Source: Brevibacillus panacihumi
Lineage (GTDB): Bacteria; Bacillota; Bacilli; Brevibacillales; Brevibacillaceae
DNA: 64,000 bases
NCBI RefSeq assembly: GCF_003710985.1
Contig: NZ_RHHT01000026.1
Span: forward strand, 62,001 to 126,000
Direction: 5' to 3'
The position numbers and the translations under genes are program-made. Shown here one piece after another: positions 8,649 to 18,168 of this stretch (within the stretch, counting starts at the first letter, position 1; every line of letters starts with the position of its first letter). The notes beneath the pieces are model-generated. The model ran no database searches and was not told where the DNA came from. It saw only the letters and a program-made list of their open reading frames with translations.

Positions 8649-9781
8649 CCCCCCACCTCCTTCTCCGGTTTCTTCAGAACGCTTGGCACCTTGATTACAA
8701 GGGTCGTACCCTCATCCGCTATTATCTCCATCGTGCCATTTACGAACTCCAGCCGCTCCCGCATTCCGCGCAGGCCATTGCCTTTTCCGTACACTGTCTC
8801 CTCCGTAAAGCCAACACCGTTATCCTGCACCCTTACCGTCAACTCCGTACGTGAAGGCTGGATTTCGATACGGCACTCCGTAGCCTGGCTGTGCTTGATG
8901 ATATTGGTCACGGCTTCCTTCAGGCACATGCTGACGACATTCTCCACGATCAGGGAGATGTTCGTCCGATTGGTCTCGCCTTCCAGCTTAAACGAAATTT
9001 GCGCCGCATGGAAAATCTGTCTGATTCGGAGAATTTCATCCTCCAAGCGGGTTCCGCGCATTTCCGTCACCATCTCCCGCACCTCTTTCAAGGCAATTCG
9101 GGCGGTCTGCCGGATTTCACGCAGCTCTGTCTGAGCCTGCTGCGGGTTTTTGTTGATCAGCTTGGCAGCCAGATCGCTTTTCAGGCCGATCAGGGAAAGC
9201 TTCTGCCCAAGCGTATCATGCAGATCGCGCGCAATGCGCTGTCTTTCCTCCAGCTTGACCAGCTCCGAGATTCGCTTGTTCGCGTGCTCCAGCTGGCCTT
9301 CCAACTGCTCCCGCTTGTTCCGGTTGTACGTGGTGACGGGCAAAAGGATGACCGCAATGAGATTCACCAGGACAAATGGCAGCTGGGTGATAATATCCGA
9401 GTTTTTGGTGATGAACCCCATGTTGATCGATACGACAGAGCTGATCAGGTGGATCGTGTAGAGCGTAAAGAAGCCAACTTTGTTCTGGATATTGCCGATA
9501 AAAAAGGCGAGGAACAAAGCAAAGTATACATAGCCGAACAATAATGTCATCGTGATCGAAATAACGATCTGCAGACTCGTCCAAAAGTACATCTGCCATC
9601 CCTTGGATAAAAAAGAGAAAACGTAGCAGATGAAAAACCCCAGAATCATGCAGATCCCAAACACCACTTCATACGTGGAGGAAGAGCGAAAAATAAAGTA
9701 GAAAGGCAGGATCAGGAAGACAACCCACACATACGGACTTAGCCCAGTGCTTTTATGAAAGATCTGGTACCACTTTTGCAT
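8645..9781 (-). CDS. desK: Membrane-fluidity sensor histidine kinase, DesK type
   Basis: A 378-residue kinase. Residues 1 to about 150 hold four or five membrane segments, the thermosensor part of this family. A coiled linker follows, then the HisKA_3 motif LEERQRIARDLHDTLGQKL with histidine 188, the same number as the phosphorylated histidine of B. subtilis DesK. An HATPase domain (VQDNGVGF, GNGLRGMRERL) ends the protein. It acts as kinase or phosphatase on DesR according to bilayer thickness. AGGTGG precedes the ATG. The gene lies between des and desR in one operon. Confidence 0.92.
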   Translation of the reverse strand: MQKWYQIFHKSTGLSPYVWVVFLILPFYFIFRSSSTYEVVFGICMILGFFICYVFSFLSKGWQMYFWTSLQIVISITMTLLFGYVYFALFLAFFIGNIQNKVGFFTLYTIHLISSVVSINMGFITKNSDIITQLPFVLVNLIAVILLPVTTYNRNKREQLEGQLEHANKRISELVKLEERQRIARDLHDTLGQKLSLIGLKSDLAAKLINKNPQQAQTELREIRQTARIALKEVREMVTEMRGTRLEDEILRIRQIFHAAQISFKLEGETNRTNISLIVENVVSMCLKEAVTNIIKHSQATECRIEIQPSRTELTVRVQDNGVGFTEETVYGKGNGLRGMRERLEFVNGTMEIIADEGTTLVIKVPSVLKKPEKEVGG

Positions 9782-9842
9782 ACGATTCCACCTTTACATG
9801 CCGATAAGGTAAGTGTATACGAATCGGACTGCTCGTGGGGGG

Positions 9843-10898
9843 TTATTTTCCTTCCATATACGCCTGACCTGTGCGAATAACTTCCTTCGCATGGTCGACA
9901 CGGCGAGGATGACGCTTTCGCGAACGAAAACTGACAAACGTTTTGTTTTCTTCATCCCACAGGCGAAATTGCAGCGACTTCAAGCTTGTCTTCAGCGTAA
10001 TCGTTGTAGCATGCTGGAGCGGTGGCGTGGACTCATGCGCTTTTTCCAGATGGTAGTTGGGAACCTTCGGGCTGAGATGGTGCACATGATGGAAGCCAAT
10101 ATTGCCTGTAATCCATTGCAGCGGCTTGGGCAGCTGATAGAATGAGCTTCCCTCTACTGCCGCCTTGACGTAGCTCCATTCCTCTTCATTCTCGAAATAC
10201 GAATCCTCGAACTGATGCTGTACATAAAACAGCCAGATGCCGAACAATCCGGAGAGATAAAAAATCGGGCCTTGAATCAGCAGGAAGGTCTGCCACCCGA
10301 CCGCCCAAACCATGACGGCATAAAAACCAGCGATCAACAGGTTGGTCAAATACGTATTGAGGCGTTCTTTTCGTCTTGCCCCTTTGCGATTGAAGCGGTA
10401 TTGCAGCAAAAATACATAGATCGGGCCAAGGCCAAACATGACGATAGGATTTCGATAGATCCGATAAGCAAGGCGGAGCCACAGCGGCGCTGCCTCGTAT
10501 TCATTGACAGTCAGAATCCAGATGTCCCCCACGCCTCGCTTGTCGAGGTTGCTGCTGGTGGCATGATGGATTGAATGGGCATTTTTCCATTGCTCATAAG
10601 GAACATGCGTCAGCACACCCGTAATCGTGCCGAGAATATCATTAGCCAAGCGATTTTGGAAAAAGGATTGATGGCAGCAGTCATGAAAAATGATAAAAGT
10701 ACGAATCAAAAAACCACTCGCGACAACGAGGATTGGCAGGGTGAGCCAGTAGGATACCGAAAGACTGAGATAGGCTGCGTACCAAAGCAGAATATAGGGC
10801 ACCAGCGTGTTGATGATCTGTCTGATGCTCAGCTTAAGATTCGTCTGCTCAAAGGGAGCAACCTCTTTTTTCAAGTGAGCGATGTTCGATTGATGCAT
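9843..10898 (-). CDS. des: Membrane acyl-lipid desaturase (delta-5 type)
   Basis: A 351-residue integral-membrane fatty acid desaturase. The three histidine boxes that bind the di-iron centre are present: HDCCHQ, HSIHH and, near the C-terminus, HHVHH. Four hydrophobic helices flank them. The family introduces a double bond into acyl chains of membrane phospholipids after cold shock. The ATG at 10898 has GAGGAG 8 bases upstream; an earlier in-frame start at 10934 is less likely. First gene of the des-desK-desR operon, with 61 bases to desK. Confidence 0.93.
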   Translation of the reverse strand: MHQSNIAHLKKEVAPFEQTNLKLSIRQIINTLVPYILLWYAAYLSLSVSYWLTLPILVVASGFLIRTFIIFHDCCHQSFFQNRLANDILGTITGVLTHVPYEQWKNAHSIHHATSSNLDKRGVGDIWILTVNEYEAAPLWLRLAYRIYRNPIVMFGLGPIYVFLLQYRFNRKGARRKERLNTYLTNLLIAGFYAVMVWAVGWQTFLLIQGPIFYLSGLFGIWLFYVQHQFEDSYFENEEEWSYVKAAVEGSSFYQLPKPLQWITGNIGFHHVHHLSPKVPNYHLEKAHESTPPLQHATTITLKTSLKSLQFRLWDEENKTFVSFRSRKRHPRRVDHAKEVIRTGQAYMEGK

Positions 10899-10957
10899 GA
10901 CATGTCTCCTCTCGCTGACGCCTCTCGTATACACGCCAGTCGCAGTGTTCTGTCTTC

Positions 10958-11023
10958 ATTGTAAAGAGTTAGACGTGTCAGCTGTAGTCATAAACGTCAA
11001 GTGAAGGATATGACATTTGTCAT
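10958..11023 (-). promoter_or_regulatory. des promoter with DesR-type operator
   Basis: On the minus strand a good -10, TACAAT (10963-10958), has no recognisable -35, as expected for an activator-dependent promoter. A palindrome ATGACA-TT-TGTCAT at 11010-11023 is centred about 65 bases upstream of the inferred start of transcription. A second, degenerate set of half sites (TTTATGAC, CTGACA) lies between it and the -10. The arrangement resembles the two DesR sites described at B. subtilis des; assignment here is inference. Confidence 0.6.
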
Positions 11024-11200
11024 GTGGTATAGTAAATATATCCAATGACTTTAAAAATTCGCCATTTTTCGTACTATTTTGCGTTTAATCCCTATTTGTC
11101 GACACAATAGTTGCCGATACCCATTTTAGGGAAACTTTTTCATGTATGGCGATGGTATCGAGTCTATTATTACTACCAAGAAAGAAGGATTGACAAGAAC

Positions 11201-12010
11201 ATGGGTATGTACGATTCACTTATGCAGGTATCTCCGTTGTTTTCCGAAGTGTACAAAGATGATGACGTCATGGTCTGCATCACGGATCTGGAAAAGGTCA
11301 CCTTTTACCATCCTGGTATAACATTGGACGTCGTCTACTTGGGTTGTCCCATTGTCAAAGGCGATGGTTTGTACGATGCGATCGAAGCCGATCAAGTCTT
11401 GCGCGTGTACGTTCCCAAAGAAGTCCGCGGCGTTCCCTTCCGTTGTGTGACCATGCCAATCAAAGACGAAAATGGAACAACCGTCGGTGCATTCGGCGTC
11501 GGCTGGTCTTTGGACCAACAGGAAAAAATCGCTTCCTCTGCAGAGCATCTCGCCGCATCTCTGGAACAAATTGCCGCATCGATTACCGATATCGCAGATA
11601 AAGCCCAGTCTATCTCCTCGACTCAGGAGTTCATCGTCGGATTGATGACCAATATGAAAGAATACGCGAAAAAAACATCGGAAATCAGCCGTCTGATCGA
11701 TGAAATCTCCGATCAGTCCCACTTGTTGGGTCTGAATGCCGCGATTGAAGCAGCACGCGCTGGAGAACACGGTAGAGGCTTTGATGTCGTAGCCAACGAG
11801 ATTCGCAAGCTTGCCAAGCACAGCCGCGACGCTGTAAAGAACATTGAGCAGAGCCTTCAGGAAATCAATAACGCCATCAATGATGTGTCCGAAAAAATAA
11901 ACGAAAGTGCGCAAATGGTTCACTCCCAGGCTGCAGCGACCGAAGAAATCACAGCCAGTGTGCAAGAGCTTACCTCGTTGTCGCAAAATCTTCTGGATCT
12001 CTCCAAGTAA
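11201..12010 (+). CDS. Soluble chemoreceptor-like protein (YfmS type)
   Basis: A 269-residue protein without membrane segments. Residues 1 to about 105 form a small sensory domain ([17 protein letters not shown] near its end). The rest is a short methyl-accepting signalling domain with the conserved hairpin tip [20 protein letters not shown]. It should feed CheA/CheW from the cytosol. The start at 11201 is supported by AAGGA; the longer frame to 11111 has no ribosome site. A GCCGATAC box at 11113-11120 matches the -10 of flagellar sigma-D promoters, but a matching -35 is weak. It shares its domain plan with the gene at 19567. Confidence 0.85.
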   Translation: MGMYDSLMQVSPLFSEVYKDDDVMVCITDLEKVTFYHPGITLDVVYLGCPIVKGDGLYDAIEADQVLRVYVPKEVRGVPFRCVTMPIKDENGTTVGAFGVGWSLDQQEKIASSAEHLAASLEQIAASITDIADKAQSISSTQEFIVGLMTNMKEYAKKTSEISRLIDEISDQSHLLGLNAAIEAARAGEHGRGFDVVANEIRKLAKHSRDAVKNIEQSLQEINNAINDVSEKINESAQMVHSQAAATEEITASVQELTSLSQNLLDLSK

Positions 12011-12021
12011 ATGCCTGTAAA

Positions 12022-12087
12022 AAAACGTGCATCTGTCCTGTTAGCCTGGGGTATAGCCTCCCTTTGCGTAACAGTCAGATGCACGTT
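12022..12087. terminator. Bidirectional terminator between chemoreceptor and khtT
   Basis: AAACGTGCATCTG and CAGATGCACGTTT form a 13-bp perfect stem around a loop that contains a smaller CTGTTA/TAACAG pairing. Two convergent genes end here. Confidence 0.85.
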
Positions 12088-12102
12088 TCTTTTTCCCTTT
12101 TG

Positions 12103-12591
12103 CTACCCGTGGACCAGAAGCTCTTTTAACTGCTTGATCTGCTTCCGCTCTCCCGCCATGACCAGTGTCATTTCCGCCTGAAGCACATCGTTGGGCCCGG
12201 GATTGATCTTTTGTTTGCTTTTTTCGACCGTCGCCAGGATGGTTGCGCCGGTACGTTGACGCACCTGCAGCTCCGCGATGGTTTTGTTGATGCATTTGAA
12301 ATGGGATTCGATCTTGTACCACTCGATGATCAGTTCATCCAGAGAGACTTCGATTGTCTCCAGCGCTTTCGGCTTGTAGGTCATCCCCCCGATAATCGCC
12401 GCCACCTGTCTGGCTTCTTCATCCTCGAGAGTCACCATCGAGATGCTCTCGTCTGGATCATCCTCGTTGAAATGATACAGCTCACGTCTCCCATCATCAT
12501 GGATGACGATCACCATTTTATCTCCTGACCTTGTTTCCACCTGGAACTTCTTCCCAATCCCTGGCAAATCTGATTCGCGAATATAATCCAT
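12103..12591 (-). CDS. khtT: K+/H+ antiporter regulatory subunit (RCK_C domain)
   Basis: A 162-residue cytosolic subunit like B. subtilis KhtT (YhaT). The family start [14 protein letters not shown] is followed by an N-terminal domain and then a TrkA_C/RCK_C domain (about residues 80-160: [34 protein letters not shown]). KhtT regulates the antiporter KhtU and in B. subtilis its RCK_C domain binds cyclic di-AMP. ATG 12591 is preferred because GGAGG lies 9 bases upstream; ATG 12600 is too close to it. It follows khtU by 20 bases. Confidence 0.88.
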   Translation of the reverse strand: MDYIRESDLPGIGKKFQVETRSGDKMVIVIHDDGRRELYHFNEDDPDESISMVTLEDEEARQVAAIIGGMTYKPKALETIEVSLDELIIEWYKIESHFKCINKTIAELQVRQRTGATILATVEKSKQKINPGPNDVLQAEMTLVMAGERKQIKQLKELLVHG

Positions 12592-12611
12592 CTTGTCCAT
12601 CCTCCGTTCCG

Positions 12612-13829
12612 TTACGCTTGGTTTTTCACTTTTTCTTGCGGCTTGCTCCATTTGAAGATCTTGTCAAAGCCTTTATAGATGTACTTCGACTCTTTTGCAA
12701 ACAACGGCCCCAAGATGGCCAGTATCAGCACATACATGGCGGAAAAAGGCTTCAATATAGGCATCAGGCCGGCCGCGATCCCCAGGTTGGCCACGATGAT
12801 CGTAAACTCACCGCGCGCCATGATCGTCAGACCGATATTGGTAGATGCCTTGTGGGAGAGACCAGCCTTACGTCCCGCTATCATACCAGAAATGACATTA
12901 CCTAGGATAGTCAAAATTACGGCTCCCAAAGCCGGCCAGATTGCATTTCCTAAAGTCAAGGGATCGATTCCCAATCCGAAGCTGAAAAAGAAGACAGCGC
13001 CAAAGAAATCCCTGAAAGGAACCACCAGCTTTTCGATGCGTTTGCTATGATCCGTCTCTGACAGGGCGAGACCGAACAACAATGCGCCAATGGCTTCTGC
13101 CACATGCAGGGTTTCTGAAAAACCGGCTACGAAGAACAGCGCAGAGAATACCACGATGATAAAAATCTCATTGGAAGAGATGTTGAGAATTTTGTTTAAC
13201 AACTTGGTTCCTTTTCGCGCAATGACGAAGAACAACAGCATATAACCGATCGAGATCGCTACGGAAAGGATCATGCCCCCTACAGAAGTAGCGCCTCCAA
13301 GCAGAAGCCCAGACATCACGGAGAGGAAAACAGCCAGGAAAATGTCGTCAAACAAAATCATTCCTAGAATCAATTCCGTCTCGGAGTTCCCGGTTCGCTT
13401 CAGATCAACGAGGACTTTGGCAACAATCGCCGTGGACGAGACGGAGACCATTCCAGCAATGATTAATGTTTCGTAGATAGGATATTGGAGGAAGAATCCG
13501 TAGGCAAGACCTAAGGAAAAATTGAGGATAACGTAGATGGTGCCGCCGAACACAATATTTCGGCCTGATTTGATCAGTTTGGGGACAGAAAATTCGAGCC
13601 CGAGGTAGAACAGTAGGAAAAGAACCCCGATTCGCCCCATAAATTCAATGATTTCTTGACTTTCAATAAACGTAAAATCCAAGATCCCGATAGTCGGTGC
13701 ATGCGGCCCTACCAGCATGCCCAGTACGATGAGGAAGGGAATGATGGAAAACTTCAGCTTGCTTGCCAGTAATGAAGCGATGGCAATTAGGATTAGTGCT
13801 GTCCCTACTTCAAAAATCATATGATCCAT
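12612..13829 (-). CDS. khtU: K+/H+ antiporter, CPA2 family
   Basis: A 405-residue membrane antiporter with about 12 hydrophobic segments, including the [17 protein letters not shown]-like and [17 protein letters not shown] segments of the CPA2/KefB family. No C-terminal TrkA_N domain is attached, as in KhtU (YhaU), which relies on KhtT. It exports K+ in exchange for protons, useful under alkaline or high-K+ stress. GGGGGG lies 6-7 bases before ATG 13829. The small khtS gene found upstream in B. subtilis is not seen here. Confidence 0.9.
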   Translation of the reverse strand: MDHMIFEVGTALILIAIASLLASKLKFSIIPFLIVLGMLVGPHAPTIGILDFTFIESQEIIEFMGRIGVLFLLFYLGLEFSVPKLIKSGRNIVFGGTIYVILNFSLGLAYGFFLQYPIYETLIIAGMVSVSSTAIVAKVLVDLKRTGNSETELILGMILFDDIFLAVFLSVMSGLLLGGATSVGGMILSVAISIGYMLLFFVIARKGTKLLNKILNISSNEIFIIVVFSALFFVAGFSETLHVAEAIGALLFGLALSETDHSKRIEKLVVPFRDFFGAVFFFSFGLGIDPLTLGNAIWPALGAVILTILGNVISGMIAGRKAGLSHKASTNIGLTIMARGEFTIIVANLGIAAGLMPILKPFSAMYVLILAILGPLFAKESKYIYKGFDKIFKWSKPQEKVKNQA

Positions 13830-14096
13830 AGAATGCCCCCCATTCACTTGGTGCCTTTACTCAAAAATAAAGCGCCTCCAATCCATATTCAGGGGGAAAG
13901 CAATCATGCCACTTTCCCGTAAAACGCCCTGTGAAACACGAGTACAAAGCACTGATTCGTTTATACACAAAACATTTAGCATGCATATTAGTTTTAGTTT
14001 ATATGAATGTTTCGATTGTTTCAAGTCAAGTGCATGCATTTTCAGGGATTGTTCTTTATTTGTCACCAAATGGATCGCTTTTCAAACAATCTTTTC
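13830..14096 (-). promoter_or_regulatory. Long untranslated leader/promoter region of khtU
   Basis: No convincing gene in 267 bases. On the minus strand, GGGAAAG and CTTTCCC (13918-13912 with 13900-13894) form a hairpin about 65 bases before the start codon. Two GCATGC palindromes sit near 13980 and 14033. I could not match it to a known riboswitch; the conserved blocks of the ydaO c-di-AMP riboswitch are not visible. Confidence 0.35.
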
Positions 14097-14131
14097 AAAA
14101 AAAAAATGCCCAGGCTATACATGGCCTGAGC
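14097..14131 (-). terminator. Intrinsic terminator after the WYL regulator
   Basis: On the minus strand GCTCAGGC pairs with GCCTGGGC and is followed by ten bases of T. Confidence 0.88.
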
Positions 14132-14158
14132 AAATTCCTATTCATTCTTCGCTATTCG

Positions 14159-15151
14159 CTACTCCACATCCGCTGCCGGCGAAGGCAGCAACTGCTGATA
14201 ATGAGCTGCCATTTCCAGTGAGACCTCTACCATTTTCCTGATCAGGACTGTCGGCTCCACGATGCGAATGGCCCTTCCATAAGGGAGCAAAAAATACGGC
14301 ACATAGCTTAGGAACGAATCAGCCCCCAGCTCGAAGACTGCCTCCCCCACCATCCTCTGTGCAAGGGTGTGACCAAACAGCCAATGCTTGCAAAGCTCGT
14401 CGAGGGCATGCTCATGTCCTTGTATTCGAACCGTCACCAGTGATTCGTCTTCCTTGGAGCCAGGAAGCAGGGATGAGAGCAAATACTCCTTGGCAGAAAA
14501 ATCAGCAGGGCGCTCGAAGACTTCGTCAGTCCGCTTGACCGCGACAATCCGGTCAGCCCGAAAGCTGCGCAGCGCTTTTCGCAAATGGCAGAAGCCTACT
14601 GTGTACCAGCTTCCCTTCCAATATACGATTCCGTACGGGTCAAAGCGGCGGGTGACGGACTCCGTATCTCGTTCCTTCTTATATGTCAGATCTACGGAAA
14701 CTCTTTGCGAGAGTGCTTCCTCCAACGTCTGCAGGAAAATAATCTGCTTGCTATCAGGAGGATGATGAATCACTGCCAACCCTTCCGCATGTTGATCCAT
14801 GCGCTCCTGTTGGTCTTGGTTAGTATATTGTTTCAATTTTTTCATGGCCCGATTGAGGTCTTCGGTGAACGGGTAGCCCGTTTCCTTGGCAAATATCGAA
14901 GCATGCATGAGCGCCTTTTGTTCATCCTGATTGAACAGGAGCGGAGCCTTGGAGAAGTGATCCATAATCCGGTATCCGCCATGATGTCCTGCTTCCGCTA
15001 TGATCGGAACGCCGCTGGCACACAACGAATCGATGCAGCGGTAGACCGTGCGGATATGAATTTCCAACTCGTCCGCCAACTGCTGCGCTGTCATTCTCCT
15101 CCCTGATCTGAGCAGCCAGAGAATGGATAACATGTTGTCTGCCTTGGACAT
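14159..15151 (-). CDS. YafY-type transcriptional regulator (HTH + WYL domain)
   Basis: A 330-residue regulator. A DeoR-like winged helix (about residues 1-60: MTAQQLADELEIHIRTVYRCIDSL as two joined parts) precedes a WYL sensor domain (DPYGIVYWKGSWYTVGFCHLR, about 175-195) and a WCX C-terminal extension. Members of this family sense ligands through the WYL domain and often regulate a neighbouring gene; the DinB and FMN-reductase genes lie just upstream on the same strand, but no target is evident. AGGTGATAGGG precedes the ATG. Confidence 0.85.
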   Translation of the reverse strand: MSKADNMLSILWLLRSGRRMTAQQLADELEIHIRTVYRCIDSLCASGVPIIAEAGHHGGYRIMDHFSKAPLLFNQDEQKALMHASIFAKETGYPFTEDLNRAMKKLKQYTNQDQQERMDQHAEGLAVIHHPPDSKQIIFLQTLEEALSQRVSVDLTYKKERDTESVTRRFDPYGIVYWKGSWYTVGFCHLRKALRSFRADRIVAVKRTDEVFERPADFSAKEYLLSSLLPGSKEDESLVTVRIQGHEHALDELCKHWLFGHTLAQRMVGEAVFELGADSFLSYVPYFLLPYGRAIRIVEPTVLIRKMVEVSLEMAAHYQQLLPSPAADVE

Positions 15152-15230
15152 GTCCCTATCACCTCGTTTTCATCGCGAACTCGTTTTGCCCATTCTACCA
15201 TACGGCCATTTTCTGGTATAGCAGCTCCTG

Positions 15231-15683
15231 TTAACCGAAAATACTCGGGATCTCCTTCATGCCTGCCTGCCGCATCAACACTGTCATTTGACCACGATGA
15301 TGGGCCTGGTGTGTGATCGTCAGTCGGAGTGAGTCTCCGTTTCTCCACTGTCCTCCGGCTATCTCCTTCACCTCCAGAAGACTGGCATCATCCCATTGTG
15401 TCATGACAGCGTGCAGCATCTCCCGGCTGATGGTGCGGTATTCTGCCGCAATCGCAGCTGCACTCGTCGGTTGCTCAGCCTGCGGTGCAGGAAAGCTAAG
15501 CCCCATGCTGCTCATGTAGTTAATCGATTGGACCAGGTGCCAGGCGATCTCTCCCAATGTCCAGTGTCCTTCTGCAACCCGCTGATTCAATGCTTCATCC
15601 GTCAAAGCCTCCAGCAGTTTGACGGTTATGGCTGACTCCTGCTCCCATTCTGCGGCAAAATCGGCTACTTTCGTAAACATCAT
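15231..15683 (-). CDS. DinB family protein
   Basis: About 151 residues forming the four-helix DinB/YfiT fold. Three metal-ligand histidines are visible: the first in AWHLVQ, and a later pair in THQAHHRGQM. Family members are metal-dependent thiol transferases or proteins of unknown function. GGGAGG lies 5 bases before ATG 15683 and 8 before ATG 15680; the TTG at 15698 overlaps the ribosome site and is rejected. Confidence 0.8.
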   Translation of the reverse strand: MMFTKVADFAAEWEQESAITVKLLEALTDEALNQRVAEGHWTLGEIAWHLVQSINYMSSMGLSFPAPQAEQPTSAAAIAAEYRTISREMLHAVMTQWDDASLLEVKEIAGGQWRNGDSLRLTITHQAHHRGQMTVLMRQAGMKEIPSIFG

Positions 15684-15722
15684 CCATTCCTCCCTCAAAT
15701 GAACTCGTACATTTCCCAGTAT

Positions 15723-15760
15723 AAAAAACCTTCACTGACAGAATTAGTCAGTGAAGGTTT
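15723..15760 (-). terminator. Intrinsic terminator after the FMN reductase gene
   Basis: Perfect 14-bp arms AAACCTTCACTGAC and GTCAGTGAAGGTTT (15726-15739, 15747-15760) are followed on the minus strand by TTTTTTAT. Confidence 0.9.
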
Positions 15761-15773
15761 AGTTTTGAGGCAT

Positions 15774-16331
15774 TTATTGGTTTGAGACGCTTGATGCACC
15801 TTTCAGCGCTGTCTGCATATGCACCAGCTCCTGCGCCAGGTTGCTGATTCTGCTTCGGACATCCTCGTCCACAATCTCATTTTGCTTGTTGAAGTGATCC
15901 GCGTGAGCGTAGACGAAGCCAGGTGCCACGTAGGCACGGAAATATCCCGCGATTGGCTTCAACTGATTTTCGATGACCAGATAATGCTGATAGGTGCCGC
16001 CATTGGCTACGAAACCCATCACCTTGTTGCGCATCGCCTGTGGAGGAATATGGTCGAACAAATTTTTCAAAGCGCCTGTCATCGAGCCTTGGAAAATCGG
16101 TGTACCAATCAGATAGAAATCCGCCGATGACACGAGATCGATTACCTTTTTGGTATCATCCGGGTAGGCGGCCGGATCTCTTCCGTCACACAATGACATC
16201 TGATAATCACGTAGGTCCAGCATCTCCACGTCGATCTCGGGAGCAAGCTTCTTTGCCTCATCCAGTACCTTTTGCACCAGGATACTTGTTTTGGCTCCGA
16301 TGATCGTTCCTGATATCCCCAGTAATTTCAC
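15774..16331 (-). CDS. NAD(P)H-dependent FMN reductase
   Basis: A 185-residue flavodoxin-fold reductase. The N-terminal MKLLGISGTIIGAKTS loop (phosphate-binding for FMN) and the GTPIFQGSMTGALKNLFDH block are typical of the NADPH_red/SsuE-like family. It transfers hydride from NAD(P)H to free or bound FMN; whether it serves a monooxygenase or quinone reduction is unknown. The start is GTG at 16331 behind AAGGAGG. It is a single gene ending at its own terminator. Confidence 0.87.
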   Translation of the reverse strand: MKLLGISGTIIGAKTSILVQKVLDEAKKLAPEIDVEMLDLRDYQMSLCDGRDPAAYPDDTKKVIDLVSSADFYLIGTPIFQGSMTGALKNLFDHIPPQAMRNKVMGFVANGGTYQHYLVIENQLKPIAGYFRAYVAPGFVYAHADHFNKQNEIVDEDVRSRISNLAQELVHMQTALKGASSVSNQ

Positions 16332-16385
16332 GTTGACAACCTCCTTTTCCCTGCCATGTATATGTGTTTGGCTTTTTGTTTTAGA

Positions 16386-17672
16386 CTACGTCGTCAGTCC
16401 CAGCATTCGCGGCACCAAGAGGACGGCATCTGACCAGTACGTAATAATGAATAGGATGATAATCGCTACGATTAAGAACGGCATGGTCGCCTTGACCAGT
16501 CTCTCGAACTTCACCTCTGCGATGGAGGAGACGATAAACAGGCCGGTACCGACTGGCGGCGTCAGCAATCCAATCGTCAGGTTGATACAGATGATCACCC
16601 CAAAATGGATCGGGTCGATCTGGAATGCTGTCACCAGCGGCATCAAGACAGGTACCAGGATAATCAGGGCGGCGATCCCGTCCAAAATCATCCCGAGCAA
16701 TAACAGAAGCAGGTTGACCAGCAGCAAGAAGACAAATGGATTATCCGAAATGGACAGCATCGTATTCGCGATCAACTGCGGAATTTGTTCAAACGCAATC
16801 ATCCAGCCAAAGATATTGGCCATGGCAATCAGGAACGTAACAGTCGCCGTGCTGATTACCGTATTGATGAAAATTTGCGGCAGCTGCTTCAGATCGAGCT
16901 CCCGATACAGGAAGGCACCTACGATAAAAGCAATCACACAGGCAATTGCTGCCGATTCTGTCGCCGTAAAGGCACCGCTCAAGATACCGAAAATGATTAC
17001 GACCGGAACCAGCAGGGCCGGCAGCACGCTGACCGTGCTTTTGACCATCTCATTTGCCGTAGCACGATTGCTTTTGGGGAAGTTGTGCTTGTACCCCATA
17101 TAGGCGATCAAGCCAATAAACCCGATGCCATAGATGATTCCCGGGATGATCCCCGCCATGAAAAGGCCACCAATGGAGGAGCCGGATAACGTGCCGTAAA
17201 TGATAAAAATCATGCTGGGTGGAATGATCGGCGCCACGATGGAGGAGGCAAGCGTCAGAGCTGATCCAAAGTCCTTCGTGTAGCCTTCCTTCTCCATCTC
17301 CGGAACCATGACCTTGCTCATCATCGCAGCTTGTGCATTGGCAGAGCCCAATATGGAAGCGAGGAACATGTTGGAGATGACCGTTACATACGCCAATCCT
17401 CCCCGCACATGTCCGACAAATACGCGGGCAAACTTGACCAGGCGCGTCGTGATGCCCCCTCCGTTCATGAGCTCACCCGCCAGCATGAACAGCGGAATCG
17501 CCAGCAGTCCGAAGTTTTCCAGACCGGAAAAAAGGCGCATCGGAGTAGAGGTAAGCAGCGTCGTATTCCCCATAAGGAAGAAATAACAGATCGTGATCAT
17601 GCCCAAGACAAGCGAAATCGGAATCCCGATCACTAGAAAAAGAAGGAAGAGCAGGATTACAAGGACGGTCAT
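16386..17672 (-). CDS. dctM: TRAP transporter large membrane subunit
   Basis: A 428-residue membrane protein of the DctM/SiaM family with about 12 hydrophobic segments. The motifs RLFSGLENFGLLAIPLFMLAGELM, GSANAQAAMMSKVMVPEM (N-terminal half) and TPPVGTGLFIVSSI (C-terminal half) are characteristic. It carries out Na+-coupled uptake of an organic acid delivered by DctP. The start codon overlaps the dctQ stop in ATGA. Substrate is not predictable; C4-dicarboxylates and many other carboxylates are used by the family. Confidence 0.93.
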   Translation of the reverse strand: MTVLVILLFLLFLVIGIPISLVLGMITICYFFLMGNTTLLTSTPMRLFSGLENFGLLAIPLFMLAGELMNGGGITTRLVKFARVFVGHVRGGLAYVTVISNMFLASILGSANAQAAMMSKVMVPEMEKEGYTKDFGSALTLASSIVAPIIPPSMIFIIYGTLSGSSIGGLFMAGIIPGIIYGIGFIGLIAYMGYKHNFPKSNRATANEMVKSTVSVLPALLVPVVIIFGILSGAFTATESAAIACVIAFIVGAFLYRELDLKQLPQIFINTVISTATVTFLIAMANIFGWMIAFEQIPQLIANTMLSISDNPFVFLLLVNLLLLLLGMILDGIAALIILVPVLMPLVTAFQIDPIHFGVIICINLTIGLLTPPVGTGLFIVSSIAEVKFERLVKATMPFLIVAIIILFIITYWSDAVLLVPRMLGLTT

Positions 17673-18151
17673 TGAGCTTCCTCCTCTCTAAACATCTCGA
17701 TCAGGTTGGACAAGACGTGAATGGTGGCAAAGGTAAGTCCGACCGGAACCGAGCTGAACGGAATCCACATCGGCAACAACAAGGCGCTCGATTTTTGAAA
17801 AGCCACACCGGGAGAAAACACCCATTGATAGCTGTAGTAAAGCATGAGTCCAAAAAACAGCAAAATCAAGATATGGCCAATGATCAGCAGGATCTTCTGT
17901 ACTTTTGCAGGCAAGTAATCCAGCAGAATGGTAACAGCGGCCTGGGACTTGTACTTCAGTCCCAGGCTGCCTCCGATAAAGCTGACCCATATCAGCAGGT
18001 AGACAGATACTTCACCCGCCCACGAAAAGGGCGCATTAAGCAAATAGCGAAAGACGACTGCTAACGTAACGACGACGGCCATTGCCAACATCAGCACAAT
18101 GCCTAGGAGCTTTTCAATTCTGGATATGCCATCGCTCAATGCTTTCATCAT
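17669..18151 (-). CDS. dctQ: TRAP transporter small membrane subunit
   Basis: A 160-residue protein with four predicted membrane helices and the family patterns VVFRYLLNAPFSWAGEVSVYL and SFIGGSLGLKYKSQAAV. It pairs with DctM to form the membrane unit of the transporter. It lies 17 bases after dctP and overlaps dctM by 4 bases, so the three genes are one operon in the order dctP-dctQ-dctM. Confidence 0.92.
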   Translation of the reverse strand: MMKALSDGISRIEKLLGIVLMLAMAVVVTLAVVFRYLLNAPFSWAGEVSVYLLIWVSFIGGSLGLKYKSQAAVTILLDYLPAKVQKILLIIGHILILLFFGLMLYYSYQWVFSPGVAFQKSSALLLPMWIPFSSVPVGLTFATIHVLSNLIEMFREEEAQ

Positions 18152-18168
18152 AATTTCCCCCTCGCTTG

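Noticed and set aside
13857-14069. A 70-codon minus-strand open frame upstream of khtU
   Set aside because: No ribosome site, no family match, and it spans the hairpin and A/T-rich leader.
15091-15348. An 85-codon minus-strand frame between the WYL regulator and DinB genes
   Set aside because: It overlaps both genes in another frame and has no family features.
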